Positions 36,241 through 45,329 are shown, counted from the first letter of the stretch. The stretch: DNA of 64,000 nucleotides from Methylumidiphilus sp963753955 (GCA_963753955.1 CAVWEM010000024.1:113019-177018); one strand, 5' to 3'. The notes: generated from the letters alone by a model not told the origin. Program-made: numbers and translations.

Positions 36241-36729
36241 GTGTGCCGCAGCAAGCGGCGTAAGAGATGAGGGCAGGCCCCTCGCAACCGGCTTGCAGGA
36301 GCAGGTTGCAAACCACCGCAAGCGGCTCGCGTCAAAAGCGCGGGTCGTGAGCGTTGCGGAAAAGGCGTCCTAAGGCGTCAGGTATGGATCAACGAAGGCG
36401 AACAACCGTGAACTGCCGTTCAAGTGTCGAAAGTGCTCAGATGACATCAAAACCGGGGGGTGATGTTGCCCCGGGATCAGCGGAGGCGAAACCTGCTTAC
36501 GGCCTTTGCGGTGTCCGGCATAGAGGCAGCGCCAGCGTGGTCCGGGCTCTTGCGTTGAACTGCGGGAACCTTCGGCGGCGATGCGAAGGGAAAGGCACAA
36601 GCCCGAAAGGCGAGGCCGACAGTACCGATGCGCCGCCAAGGGACGGAGCGACTCGTAGCAGTGTTGAAGCCGCTGTAATGGCGGTGGAGCGAAGGGGTCG
36701 CGTCATCCCGTCATGGTGCGGGGCCAACT

Positions 36730-36754
36730 GTGCGAGCAGGAGGAGCCCTGTGTC
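36730..36754 (+). promoter_or_regulatory. Ribosome-binding site of intron RT
   Basis: GCAGGAGGAGCCC lies 9 to 20 bases before the ATG at 36755 and selects it over the upstream in-frame ATG at 36713. Confidence 0.5.
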
Positions 36755-37203
36755 ATGACAAAGCCGTACCCCATTCCCAAAGCCTGGGTGTGGGAAGCCT
36801 GCCAATCTGTGAAAGCCAATGGCGGGTCAGCGGGGATCGACCGGGAGACGCTCGAAACCTTCGAGCGGCGGCTGGGCGACAACCTGTACAAGCTCTGGAA
36901 CCGGCTATGCTCCGGCAGCTACTTTCCGCCGCCGGTCAAGGCCGTCCCGACCCCGAAGAAATCGGGCGGGGTGCGCGTTCTGGGGGTTCCGGCCGTGGCC
37001 GGCCGGGTCGCGCAAACCGTGGTGAAGCGGGTGCTTGAGCCGCTGCTGGAACCGGTGTTCCATCCGGATTCCTACGGCTACCGGCCAGGCCGATCCGCGC
37101 ACGACGCGCTGTCGGTGGCGAGGCGGCGCTGCTGGGACTATGACTGGGTGGTCGAGTTTGACATCAAGGGACTGTTGGTTGCTGCTTCATAATGCCCCCA
37201 GGT

Positions 37204-39414
37204 TCATGAGAGTTGGGTAAACAGGTCGGGTTGGTTGTCTATCACTTTGATCCGCAGACCTTTTCTGCGGCCTTGGCAGACATGGACGGCGTCGAGTTCG
37301 CCACGCTTTACACGCTGCAACACGGTTTGGCGGGACACGCCGAGCAATTTGGTGGCTTTTTGCATCACGATATAGCCCTCGGGAACGTCTTCGACTAATT
37401 GACGGCGAAAGCCATCGGTCAGGCGAATCTGCCAGGGAGCGCCGGGTGTGGCCTGTTCCCCGGCGATGAAGCCGTCGTTGATCCATCGGTGGAGGGTTGA
37501 TGGTGCCATGCCGAGGACTTTGGCCGCCTGCTGGAGGCTGAGGAGTTCGCCCCCGGAGGATTCTTCCGAAGGTTCGAAGCGCGGAATTTGCCAGTGCCGC
37601 CGCAAGTTGCCCACGGCATTGGCAGTGAGGCGCAGGCCCCGTGCCGTGGTCCGGCCCTGTTGGTTGAGGATGCCCGCGATGACGGCATCGGGGTAGAGCA
37701 TCGCCAGTCGGCGCAGGAGCGACAGGGTGTCTTCGTCGGTGCGGACGGTGGCGGGGCGGGAGCGCGGCAAGCCGACATCCAACTCGGTGAGCCTGCCGCC
37801 GCGCCAGCGCAAGGTCAGATGCGCCCGGTGTTCGTCGCGGAACACGGCGATGCCGACCTCTTCGAGCAAGGTCCGCAGGAGTTCCTTTTTGTCGCGGGCC
37901 GTGGTGGCGGGTGCTGACCAGACGTGATTGAGATCCTGGCCGAGCGCCAGCAACGCATTGCGTTCGGCGACGGTCAACGGGGCCGGGCGCTGCCGTTGGC
38001 GGCGGGCCAGCTCGGCCTGGGCTTGGTCCAGTTCGCGCAAGCGCCGCTCCCATTCGGTTTCGAGCCCGCGTGCGACCAGCCGGTTTTCCGGTTCGACGGC
38101 GCGATAGCGGCGTTCAGCCTTTTCCGCTTCGTAGCGGGCGCGCTCGACCGCCAGTTGCCACTGGGCGAACGCGGCGTCTTGATCGGTTTCGAGTTGTTGG
38201 GCGGCCATCAGCGCGGCTTCGATACCGGCAGGCTCCAGGGCTTCCAGAAAAGCGCGTGTCACCGCCTCGTCGATTTGCACACCGCCGACGTTGAGGCAGT
38301 AGACGCCCCGCCCGCTGACGACGTTTTTGCCCCCGCAATGGTAGCCGGGGGCGGCGTTCCGTCCGCGATAGTGGGTGCGCAAGCGCCGTCCGCAGTGGCC
38401 GCAGACGGCGAGGCCTTGCAGCAACGCGCCCCCTTCGCGCAGCGCGCCGCCCGCTTGGTGGGGTTGCGGGCGGGTGTTGCCGTCGAGCCGTGCCTGGATG
38501 GCTTCGTAAGTGGCCCAGTCGATGTAGCCTTCATGGTGCCCGGGAATGAAAACAGCCCACTCCGACTGCGGGAGATGGCGGATGCGTTTCCTGACCTGCC
38601 CCTGTTCGTCGATGTAACGTTCATTGCGGGTTTTTCCATAGCAATAGGCACCGGCATACACCGGATTGGTCAGGACATGGTGGATCGCGATATAGGTGGG
38701 CAACGACCACAGGGCTTCGCCGGTCGGGTTGGGTTGATGGGGAAAGCCCAGGCCTTCGGCATGGAACCAGAGCCAGACCCGGCGCGCCGAACCCAGTTCG
38801 GCGAAGCGTTCGAACACCGAGCGGATGGCGGCAACCACCGCCGCGTCGGGATGGAAGCGCACCTCGCCGTCCTCGTCGCCCCAAACGAAGCCAACGGGCA
38901 ACCCCCGGCGCAGTTCGCCGCGGGCGGCCTTGTTGCGGATTCCACCGTCGAGCCGCGCCCGCAAAATATGGAGTTCAGCCTCGCTCATTGTGCCCTTGAG
39001 CCCCAGTAATAGCCGGTCGTTAAACAGCCCCGGATGATAGACGCCATCGGCGTCGCCGATCAAGGTATCCGTCATGCCGCACAGGTCAAGCAGGCGATAC
39101 CAGTCGCCATTGTTGCGCGCCAGGCGGGAGACCTCGAGGCCCAAGACTATTCCGACATGGCCCAATGCGACCTCCGCGGTCAACTGGGCAAAGCCATAAC
39201 GGTCCGCCGTACTGGCACCTGAAAGGCCGAGATCCTGGTCGATGACGGCGACTTGTTCACGTAACCAGCCGAGTTCGACGGCGCGGTCAACCAGGGCGTA
39301 TTGGCGCGCGGTAGATTCCCGGTTGTGCTCGACTTGGGTCGCGGTGGATTGGCGGATATATACCATGGCGGTGCGGCGCAAGTGGGCCGCGCTGATCTTG
39401 CCCCGGTCACTCAT
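37204..39414 (-). CDS. Large serine recombinase
   Basis: A 736-residue enzyme with an N-terminal resolvase domain (MVYIRQSTATQ, catalytic S23; LEVSRLARN), a recombinase domain (residues 170-290), a zinc ribbon (VCGHCGRRLRTHYRG and later Cys), a coiled coil (390-460), and C-terminal HTH segments (LLSLQQAAKVLGMAPSTLHR and QKATKLLGVSRQTVLQRVKR). It catalyses integration and excision by serine-DNA linkages. The start overlaps the upstream small gene (ATGA). Intact, so the element may still be mobile. Confidence 0.92.
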   Translation of the reverse strand: MSDRGKISAAHLRRTAMVYIRQSTATQVEHNRESTARQYALVDRAVELGWLREQVAVIDQDLGLSGASTADRYGFAQLTAEVALGHVGIVLGLEVSRLARNNGDWYRLLDLCGMTDTLIGDADGVYHPGLFNDRLLLGLKGTMSEAELHILRARLDGGIRNKAARGELRRGLPVGFVWGDEDGEVRFHPDAAVVAAIRSVFERFAELGSARRVWLWFHAEGLGFPHQPNPTGEALWSLPTYIAIHHVLTNPVYAGAYCYGKTRNERYIDEQGQVRKRIRHLPQSEWAVFIPGHHEGYIDWATYEAIQARLDGNTRPQPHQAGGALREGGALLQGLAVCGHCGRRLRTHYRGRNAAPGYHCGGKNVVSGRGVYCLNVGGVQIDEAVTRAFLEALEPAGIEAALMAAQQLETDQDAAFAQWQLAVERARYEAEKAERRYRAVEPENRLVARGLETEWERRLRELDQAQAELARRQRQRPAPLTVAERNALLALGQDLNHVWSAPATTARDKKELLRTLLEEVGIAVFRDEHRAHLTLRWRGGRLTELDVGLPRSRPATVRTDEDTLSLLRRLAMLYPDAVIAGILNQQGRTTARGLRLTANAVGNLRRHWQIPRFEPSEESSGGELLSLQQAAKVLGMAPSTLHRWINDGFIAGEQATPGAPWQIRLTDGFRRQLVEDVPEGYIVMQKATKLLGVSRQTVLQRVKRGELDAVHVCQGRRKGLRIKVIDNQPDLFTQLS

Positions 39415-39580
39415 GGCTTGCCCCTTCTTGTCTGGTTCCGGTCTCTGTGGCCTTGGCGATCAGCTGCGCCAGCTTGTCGAGGGCGGCTGCGCGTTGGGTG
39501 TTGTCCAACTGCTCCCATATCTCCGCGTTGTGGGGTGTTGGCATGTTTTCCAGAAAGGGCAAACTCATCTGCATGGACAT
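39407..39580 (-). CDS. Small protein of the serine-recombinase element
   Basis: 57 residues from the ATG at 39580 (MSMQMSLPFLENMPTPHNAE), chosen because GAGGAG lies 8 bp upstream. It has a helical segment (IWEQLDNTQRAAALDKLAQL). It overlaps the recombinase start by 8 bp. Function unknown; it may be a directionality or regulatory factor, which is inference from position. Confidence 0.6.
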   Translation of the reverse strand: MSMQMSLPFLENMPTPHNAEIWEQLDNTQRAAALDKLAQLIAKATETGTRQEGASHE

Positions 39581-39855
39581 TGTGGCGCTCCTCGGGGATC
39601 GGTTGACGTTGGAGGAGAGCGTCAACCAAACTGCGGGTCAGGAGCAAGTCTGACAGCGAGCCCAGCAGGTTTGCGTTCTTGTCGGGCGTTGCCGGAGTAT
39701 GTGGGTCGGCAAGCGCCGCATCGGTCCAGTCGGCGGGAACGATTGACCGGCTCTGGTCCGGCAACACCAGCAGGAAGTAAATCCGACCGGCCCGGCGGAT
39801 GCGCCGCATGATTTGTAGGGTTCTACCTTCAAACGGATGCCCCCGGCGAATTATG
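39411..39855 (-). CDS. DUF5372-like protein of the serine-recombinase element
   Basis: The open frame reads HPFEGRTLQIMRRIRRAGRI, then YFLLVLPDQSRSIVPADWTD and LLGSLSDLLLTRSLVDALLQ. This pattern is found in short proteins that accompany such recombinases. The start is unclear, because the frame runs into the RT flank with no good ATG before MRRIRR (39809). The last part overlaps the small gene in another frame, so the true stop may have been altered. Confidence 0.55.
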
Positions 39856-40798
39856 GTTGCCGATTCGGGAAAGTCTTCGGGAGGGGTATTGTGTCGTGGT
39901 TTCCTTCGACAACATCGACCACGGGTTGCTGATGCGGGCGGTGCACAAGCACTGCCAGATTCCGTGGGTGGTCTTGTATGTCGAGCGATGGCTCAAGGCC
40001 CCCTTGGAAACGGCGGCAGGCCAGCGGACCGAACGGACGAAAGGCACGCCGCAAGGCGGTGTCGTCAGCCCGTTGTTGGCCAACCTGTTTCTGCATTACG
40101 CCTTCGACCGCTGGGTTAGCGAGCATCTGCGGAGCGTGCGGTTTTGCCGCTATGCCGACGACGGCCTGATCCATTGCAAATCATTGGCGCAAGCCGAGTT
40201 TGCGTTGCGCAGAATCGGCGAGCGTTTCCACCAGTGTGGCTTGGAACTGCACCCGGCCAAGACGCGGATCGTCTACTGCAAGGACATCAACCGGCGGGGC
40301 GACTATCCGGTGACGGCGTTCACCTTCCTTGGCTATACGTTCCGCCCGCGCAAGGCGGTGGACAGGTATGGACGGGTCTATGTGAACTTCTCGCCTGCGG
40401 TCAGCCGCGACGCCCTCAAGGCGATGCGGCAGACCATCCGGGGATGGCACCTGCAATTGCAAAACGACAGGGCGCTGGGCGACCTCTCCTTGATGTTCAA
40501 CCCGGTGCTGCGTGGATGGAAGCAATATTACGGACGGTTCTATGGATCGGCCATGGCCCCTGTCTGGCGGCACATGGACGACTACCTGGCGCGTTGGCTG
40601 ATGCGGAAGTACAAACACCTGGCCCGGCGCAAGACGCGGGCCGTGCGGGCGCTAGGCCAGATGGCCGTGGCGTCGCCGAGGGCGTTTGTGCATTGGGAGG
40701 CGGGGTTTGCCCCGGCGGCTGGATGATGGGAGCCGGATGAATCGAGAGGTTCACGTCCGGATCTGCGAGGGGCTGGGGGTGCGACTCCCCCCGGCCTA

Positions 40799-40978
40799 CT
40801 CACCCCCGCGACGAGGTGCGCAAGGGGACGGATGAGGCCAGCAATGCGGCGCAACTGATGGGGGCGTTGCCGCCGGAGGTGCTGGAGATGAAAAAACGTG
40901 CGAAGTTCGAGCCGAGGATTGGCCGTGGCGGTGCCGAGCAGGGCGGCGGCGAAAAAAAAAGCTGAAGGCTAAACGCTG
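40799..40978 (+). pseudogene. C-terminal fragment of an unknown gene
   Basis: The frame right after the intron reads RDEVRKGTDEASNAAQLMGA, then LPPEVLEMKKRAKFEPRIGR and a basic tail near an A9 run. It looks like a genuine protein C-terminus, rich in charged residues, whose 5' part was lost at the intron boundary. I do not recognise the family. Confidence 0.4.
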
Positions 40979-41108
40979 ATGGATTGGCGGAGTGCGTTCG
41001 CACCGCGCTCCGCCGGTCTGGTTGTGTGCCCGCTGCCATCCTGGGAAGGCGGCGGGATGTCCACGCTTTAAATCCGCAGAAGATCATCAGAAATGGACGG
41101 TTTAGCTG

Positions 41109-41747
41109 GAGGAGAAAATCCGCGCGTATTTCACCGATCCGAGGAAAACCATCCCGTCACTGGATCTGGCGAACGGGAAAGATCGCCAACAGCGTTCCGA
41201 ACGCCGCGAGGCTTGCCTCGCCGTTTTGGGCTGCATGATCCATTTCCTCGATCTGGTGACGCTGCGCGTCGGCATCCCGACGCCGGGCGGCTTCAAGGGG
41301 CTGACCATTCCCTATCTGGCCGAGCTTTCGGGCCTGGGCGAACGGCGGGCCGAAAGGGCGATCCGGGATCTGGTGAAAGCCAACCTGGTCACCGTCCATC
41401 CGCTGTGCGAGCGCAAAGACGATCTCACCTTCAAAGGCTATGCGGCGATCCGCACCCTTTCGGCCAACTTGTTCAGTCTGTTCGGCCTGGGCCGGTGGCT
41501 ACCGCACGAGCGGGAGAAGGCCTCCGCCCGGCTGAAGAAAAAGCGCCGCTTGCAAGATGCCGCCGACCTAGCCAAGGTCAAGCTGGCCTTGGGCAACTTT
41601 GGCAAGGGCGGGCGTCCAACCACACCGAACTCGGCAGGGGAGGGCGGCGCTTCCGCGCAAACCCGGCAGGCTGAAGGCCCGAAGACGCCGCTGGAATACC
41701 TGGCGGCCATGAAGGCCATGCTGGGCATGAACGACCCGCCCCGTTAA
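41109..41747 (+). CDS. Plasmid RepA-like replication protein (probable)
   Basis: The frame reads EEKIRAYFTDPRKTIPSLDL, then RQQRSERREACLAVLGCMIH, a winged-helix region (LTIPYLAELSGLGERRAERA, VKANLVTVHPLCERKDD), FKGYAAIRTLSANLFSLFGL and a basic C-terminus. This matches my memory of plasmid replication initiators of about 200-300 residues. The 5' end is uncertain: a TAG lies directly before the L-E-E codons, so either CTG is used, the start is the internal ATG at 41235, or the N-terminus is lost. It fits with the DnaA-box-bearing DNA downstream. Confidence 0.5.
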   Translation, partial: EEKIRAYFTDPRKTIPSLDLANGKDRQQRSERREACLAVLGCMIHFLDLVTLRVGIPTPGGFKGLTIPYLAELSGLGERRAERAIRDLVKANLVTVHPLCERKDDLTFKGYAAIRTLSANLFSLFGLGRWLPHEREKASARLKKKRRLQDAADLAKVKLALGNFGKGGRPTTPNSAGEGGASAQTRQAEGPKTPLEYLAAMKAMLGMNDPPR

Positions 41748-42349
41748 CCTACCACACTGACCCTTTCCCGTCCGTTCCCGCAAGCCGCTTCCGACAGTCG
41801 GCGCGGCCCTCCATTGCCCGCAGGCTAACCGCCTGCTTCCCTCCGACTCGCCGTACCCCGTGATCCGCAGTTTCCCGCTCGAATAACGCCAGGCCTTAGG
41901 CAGACATCAGCCAAAACAAGGCCCATCCGTTGCCGTAGGCCAAGATAAGTGTCGGGCGATTGTGGAAAACGTTTGAGCCTGTGGATAACCCGGCCTAGTC
42001 TTGAAATTAGCTGTCGGGGCGTCCCCGGTTAAGTGGCTGCGCTTAATCAGGTTTTTAGTTCAGAACAAAGGCAAAGGCCAAGGCGTCATCCTGATAGCCT
42101 TCGGCGGCATCCCTGCCGCCGTTTGGGATGGCTTTGCCGCAAAACCCGATGGCTTCGTTTCCATGAAGGCTCGGGAAGAGCAAGATCAAGAGCGGCTTGA
42201 TAAAAAACAGCAAAGGCAGGCACCAGGGAAGGCAAGCGGTAGCCACGCCAACATTGGGCGGAGACAAGCACAACACGATAGCGGCAAGGGGAGGTCAGCC
42301 ATGCTAGGCTATGCGTTCTTCAAAAGCCCTCCACATTCCGGGGAAAACG
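41748..42349. other. Non-coding DNA with DnaA-box-like site
   Basis: No convincing gene. TGTGGATAA (41980-41988) is a perfect DnaA-box match, and a near match (TGTGGAAAA) lies 19 bp upstream. Together with the RepA-like gene this could be part of a plasmid origin; no iterons were found here. Confidence 0.35.
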
Positions 42350-42835
42350 ATGCCTCTGCACACCGATGCCACCGAAATCCGCGTCACCCGCGCAGATGGA
42401 ACCCCTTTGCAGTTTTCGTCGAATCTCCTGAGCTTTTTGGCGAATCGGAAAAGCCCGCGCACTTTTCATTTTGGCGACTGGTTCCAATCCTTGGACGGCG
42501 AAATGCTGGGCCATTTGCAGCAGCTTGCCAACAAGGCTCTGCACGATCCGCCATCGGTCGGCACCGCGCTGGAAGACCTGCTGTCGGTCATCGTCCACGT
42601 CCTAGCCGCCGAGCGGCAGGTCGAGACGGTCAGCTTCAGCGAGGACAAAATAGGCGAGTACATGGGCATGTTGCACTTGGTGGCGACGCTGGAACGCCTC
42701 CGCCGCCAGGGGCTGCTGGCTTACGAAAGCGTCATGAGCATCGAGCCGGACGCGGCCAACGCGGTGATCCTGAGCCAGGAGGCTTTCTCCTTAGCGGATG
42801 AAATCCAGGGGCAGATGATGCGGGGATTGCATTGA
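42350..42835 (+). CDS. Hypothetical protein
   Basis: 161 residues from ATG 42350 (MPLHTDATEIRVTRADGTPL). Mostly helical and acidic, with no membrane segment. A helix-turn-helix-like stretch in the second half (SEDKIGEYMGMLHLVATLER, then LRRQGLLAYESV) would fit a winged-helix regulator, but I do not recognise a family. Codon use resembles the neighbouring RepA-like gene, so plasmid-backbone origin is plausible. Confidence 0.55.
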   Translation: MPLHTDATEIRVTRADGTPLQFSSNLLSFLANRKSPRTFHFGDWFQSLDGEMLGHLQQLANKALHDPPSVGTALEDLLSVIVHVLAAERQVETVSFSEDKIGEYMGMLHLVATLERLRRQGLLAYESVMSIEPDAANAVILSQEAFSLADEIQGQMMRGLH

Positions 42836-42955
42836 TGGCTTTGCAAAAGGGAAGAGTGGGAGGGTGGCTTCTTGGGCAGGGTCAAGCCACTGACTGTCCA
42901 AAGTGGACGCCCGGAAGAGCGTTGACCCCCCATAGCCCATAGCCCCTAACCCATA

Positions 42956-42972
42956 ATGACCATTACGGTCAT
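42956..42972 (+). promoter_or_regulatory. Operator-like palindrome before phd
   Basis: ATGACCATTACGGTCAT is a perfect inverted repeat (6-bp arms, 5-bp spacer) ending 15 bp before the antitoxin ATG at 42988. This is the usual place for autoregulation by a Phd/YefM antitoxin. Confidence 0.6.
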
Positions 42973-42987
42973 AATAACGAGGGCATC

Positions 42988-43281
42988 ATGATTACCGAAA
43001 CCAGCGCGGTCACTTTCCGCCAGAATCTGAGCGAAATGCTCAACCAAGTGCAGTATCGGCACGATAGCGTCATCATCAACAAAGACGGAAAGCCGGTGGC
43101 AGCTTTGGTTGATGCCCGGTTGTTTGAGCGTATTCGCCGGATGCAGGGCCGATTCGACGCGCTCTGCCAACGCATCGAGGCGGGCTTTGCGGAGGTGCCG
43201 GAAGCGGAAGGAATCGCTGAAATCGAGGCGGCGATTGAGCTTGAGCGGGCGCAGGCACGTTTGACCTCCAAGCAAGTTTGA
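42988..43281 (+). CDS. Phd/YefM-family antitoxin
   Basis: 97 residues. The N-terminal Phd fold reads MITETSAVTFRQNLSEMLNQ and VIINKDGKPVAALVDARLFE, which dimerises and binds DNA. The C-terminal helix-rich tail (residues 55-97) would bind and neutralise the toxin. The PIN-domain toxin gene begins 6 bp after its stop. A palindromic operator precedes it. Confidence 0.88.
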   Translation: MITETSAVTFRQNLSEMLNQVQYRHDSVIINKDGKPVAALVDARLFERIRRMQGRFDALCQRIEAGFAEVPEAEGIAEIEAAIELERAQARLTSKQV

Positions 43282-43287
43282 TCCGCG

Positions 43288-43720
43288 ATGGCGACTTTGC
43301 GGGTGGTGCTGGATACGAACGTGCTGCTCTCAGGCTTGGCCTATCCCTCCAGTGTGCCGGGCAAGATCCTGACGGCTTGGCGTCACGGCTCGGTGGACGT
43401 GCTGCTTTCGGTTTATATTCTGGAAGAGTTGCGCCGCGTGTTGCCCCGCTTGGCGAATCGCCATGGTCTATCGGCGGCGGTGATTGATGACTTGGTGGAC
43501 GCCCTTTCCATCCAAGCCGAAACTGTCGAACCGTTGCCCGGCGTAAGACCCAGACTTACGCGATGCCGCCGACCAGCCCGTGCTGGGAACCTTGCTGGCG
43601 GCGCTTCAAGGGTCAGGCGTTGATTACCTCATCACTGGGGACAAAGACTTGCTGGCCTTGGCCGACCGCTATCCCATCGTGACCCCGGCGGCGTTCTGGG
43701 AAAGACATGCGGGGCATTAA
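43288..43720 (+). pseudogene. PIN-domain toxin, frameshifted
   Basis: The first frame MATLRVVLDTNVLLSGLAYP has the first PIN aspartate (D9) and continues to VEPLPGV. The rest (DLRDAADQPVLGTLLAALQG, then YLITGDKDLLALADRYPIVT with the other acidic residues) lies in another frame ending at 43720. The gap is one extra base near 43545-43555. The toxin is inactive unless the shift is a sequencing error, leaving a possibly orphan antitoxin. Confidence 0.82.
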
Positions 43721-43753
43721 GAAAAACCGAGCATCAAGCTTCAATGCCTGAGA

Positions 43754-44055
43754 GGCGTTGGTGCATAAATAATTTTGAGCTTGCATGATCCCTTACCCAA
43801 TAGGCTCAGGACAAAGCTTGCCCTACCCGGACCGACACCGGCATGCCGAGGTAGGCCATGGCATTGAGCGCGGCGACGCGCACATGGACCTCTGTCACTT
43901 GGCTCTCAAAAATGCGGGAGGCCAATCCGGGGCCGAACAACTGCTTCAGGCGGTACATGCCATTTTCGGCGATGCTGCGGCGGTGATAATTGACCGCTTG
44001 CTTCCAACCGGCCAAGCCCTTCTCCGCGATAGCCTCCAAGGCTTGGGAGGCGGAC
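43754..44055 (-). mobile_element. IS903-like (IS5 family) 3'-end fragment
   Basis: The end GGCGTTGGTGCATAAAT at 43754 leads into the C-terminal third of the same transposase as at 44121 (ALEAIAEKGLAGWKQAVNYH to MPVSVRVGQALS), reading on the minus strand. It is truncated at 44055, where the complete copy starts in the opposite orientation. Confidence 0.85.
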
Positions 44056-45142
44056 GGCGTTGGTGCATAAATGCCATGTTCAGCTATCATGGAGTTCAGT
44101 AAACCACTGAATGTAGGACATTGATGTCGAAAGCCACCCCTATCGCAAAAGCGGAACCGGTCAAAAAGGCGCAGTATCGGGTCACGAATTGGCCGGAGCA
44201 TGACCGTGCGTCGGTGCGGCGGGGCAGCCTGACGGTGTGGTTCGACGACGAGTTCCTGCGCGGACATTGGCGGGCTGCCCACAACGGCAAACGCGGGGCG
44301 CCTTTCACTTACTCGGATGCGGCAATTCAGACGCTGCCGACCCTGAAGGCGGTGTTCCACCTGCCCTGCCGGGCGGCGGAAGGGCTGGCCCGCTCGCTGG
44401 CCGGGTTGACGGGTCGGGACCCGCCCGTCCCCGACCATGCCCGGATGTCGCGCCGCGCCCGGGGCTTGCGGGCCGAGATCCCGCGCCGTCCACGCACCGG
44501 CCCGGTCCATCTGGTGGCCGATTCCACCGGCTTGAAGATTTTCGGCGAGGGCGAGTGGAAAGTGCGCCAGCACGGGGTTGGCAAGCGGCGGACTTGGCGC
44601 AAGGTCCATCTGGGCCTTGATGCGGACGTGAAGGACGTGGTCGCCGTGGAGGTCGCCACCGTGGAGCGGACGGATGCCGGGGACTTCGCGGGTTTGCTCG
44701 GACAGGCCGAGGGGGAGATCGGCCAGGTCGACGCCGACGGTGCCTGTGACACCCGCGACGTGTACGACGCGGCGATGGGGCGGGACTCGAAGGCGGCCAT
44801 CCCGCCGAGAGAAAATGCCGTTCCTTGGGAGGCGGGCCATCCCCGCACCCAGGCCTTGGAGGCCATCGCGGAGAAGGGCTTGGCCGGTTGGAAGCAAGCG
44901 GTCAATTATCACCGCCGCAGCATCGCCGAAAATGGCATGTACCGCCTGAAGCAGTTGTTCGGCCCCGGATTGGCCTCCCGCATTTTTGAGGGCCAAGTGA
45001 CAGAGGTCCATGTGCGCGTCGCCGCGCTCAATGCCATGGCCTACCTCGGCATGCCGGTGTCGGTCCGGGCAGGGCAAGCGTTGTCCTGAGCCTATTGGGT
45101 AAGGGATCATGCAAGCTCCAAATTATTTATGCACCAACGCCG
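44056..45142 (+). mobile_element. IS903-like IS5-family element, complete
   Basis: 1087 bp, with ends GGCGTTGGTGCATAAAT in inverted orientation at 44056 and 45142. No 9-bp duplication is visible because the left flank is the truncated second copy and the right flank is an IS1 remnant, which indicates a rearrangement after insertion. Confidence 0.85.
44121..45089 (+). CDS. IS5-family (IS903 group) transposase
   Basis: A 322-residue DDE transposase of the usual length. N-terminal DUF4372-like region, then LVADSTGLKIFGEGEWKVRQ (first D), VDADGACDTRDVYDA (second D region) and NYHRRSIAENGMYRLKQLFG (E with YREK-like residues). The frame is intact from ATG 44121. Confidence 0.9.
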   Translation: MMSKATPIAKAEPVKKAQYRVTNWPEHDRASVRRGSLTVWFDDEFLRGHWRAAHNGKRGAPFTYSDAAIQTLPTLKAVFHLPCRAAEGLARSLAGLTGRDPPVPDHARMSRRARGLRAEIPRRPRTGPVHLVADSTGLKIFGEGEWKVRQHGVGKRRTWRKVHLGLDADVKDVVAVEVATVERTDAGDFAGLLGQAEGEIGQVDADGACDTRDVYDAAMGRDSKAAIPPRENAVPWEAGHPRTQALEAIAEKGLAGWKQAVNYHRRSIAENGMYRLKQLFGPGLASRIFEGQVTEVHVRVAALNAMAYLGMPVSVRAGQALS

Positions 45143-45329
45143 CACGTCATTGGCAAGCAGCATACTCAAAAAATAGAAAACAAAAACCTTTTGTTGCCAA
45201 TCCGGATCAAGCGATTGACGCACAAAACGATCTGCTTTTCAAAATTGGAAGAACTTCACGACACGGTGATAGGGTTGTTTATAAATAGATACTGCTTTCA
45301 ATCTCAATAAATCAATTAAACCCACCACC
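45143..45329 (+). mobile_element. IS1 3'-end remnant
   Basis: It matches the last 187 bp of the intact IS1 copies (VIGKQHTQKIENKNLL to YCFQSQ, ending AAACCCACCACC) with a few substitutions. The 5' part is missing at the IS903-like element. Confidence 0.9.

Larger units (their letters stand above)
37171..39899 (-). mobile_element. Large-serine-recombinase element inserted in the intron RT
   Basis: About 2.7 kb carrying three overlapping minus-strand genes (DUF5372-like, a small protein, and a large serine recombinase). It separates the two halves of the RT motif FDIKG/FDNIDH. There is no terminal inverted repeat and no long duplication, as expected for serine recombination at att sites. The crossover dinucleotide cannot be fixed from one copy, so the ends are uncertain by a few bases. 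Confidence 0.75.
36755..40726 (+). pseudogene. ltrA: Group II intron reverse transcriptase/maturase, split
   Basis: The 5' part (36755-37170) begins MTKPYPIPKAWVWEACQSVK after an AGGAGG site and contains RT motifs SYGYRPGRSAHDAL-type and VVEFDIKG (first catalytic D). The insertion falls within the conserved FDIKG-FFDNIDH motif. The 3' part (from about 39900) resumes SFDNIDHGLLMRAV, then GTPQGGVVSPLLANLFLHYA, the catalytic CRYADDGLIHC, and the maturase domain (FNPVLRGWKQYYGRFYGS). No HNH endonuclease domain is visible after the maturase region. Not functional as it stands. Confidence 0.88.
36241..40798 (+). mobile_element. Group II intron (split by serine-recombinase element)
   Basis: The 5' end GTGTG fits the GUGYG consensus. 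An RT/maturase ORF lies inside (36755 to 40726, split). Domain V is recognisable at 40730-40763 as a 34-nt hairpin (GAGCCGGATGAA, loop, TTCACGTCCGGATC), followed by a domain VI-like hairpin and an end near CCTACTCAC. Without the 37171-39899 insertion the intron is about 1.8 kb. The 5' flank is IS3; the 3' flank is not. Confidence 0.8.

Noticed and set aside
37924..39009. 361-codon plus-strand ORF inside the serine-recombinase element
   Set aside because: Antisense to an intact recombinase with a catalytic serine and zinc ribbon.
41980..41988. Chromosomal oriC based on a DnaA box
   Set aside because: Only one perfect box (another isolated one near 7343), no AT-rich cluster and no dnaA or rpmH nearby; a plasmid origin is the more modest reading.
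42001..42801. 266-codon ORF overlapping the hypothetical gene at 42350
   Set aside because: Frame with repetitive RR/GR content over 42350-42800; the other frame has better protein character and start.
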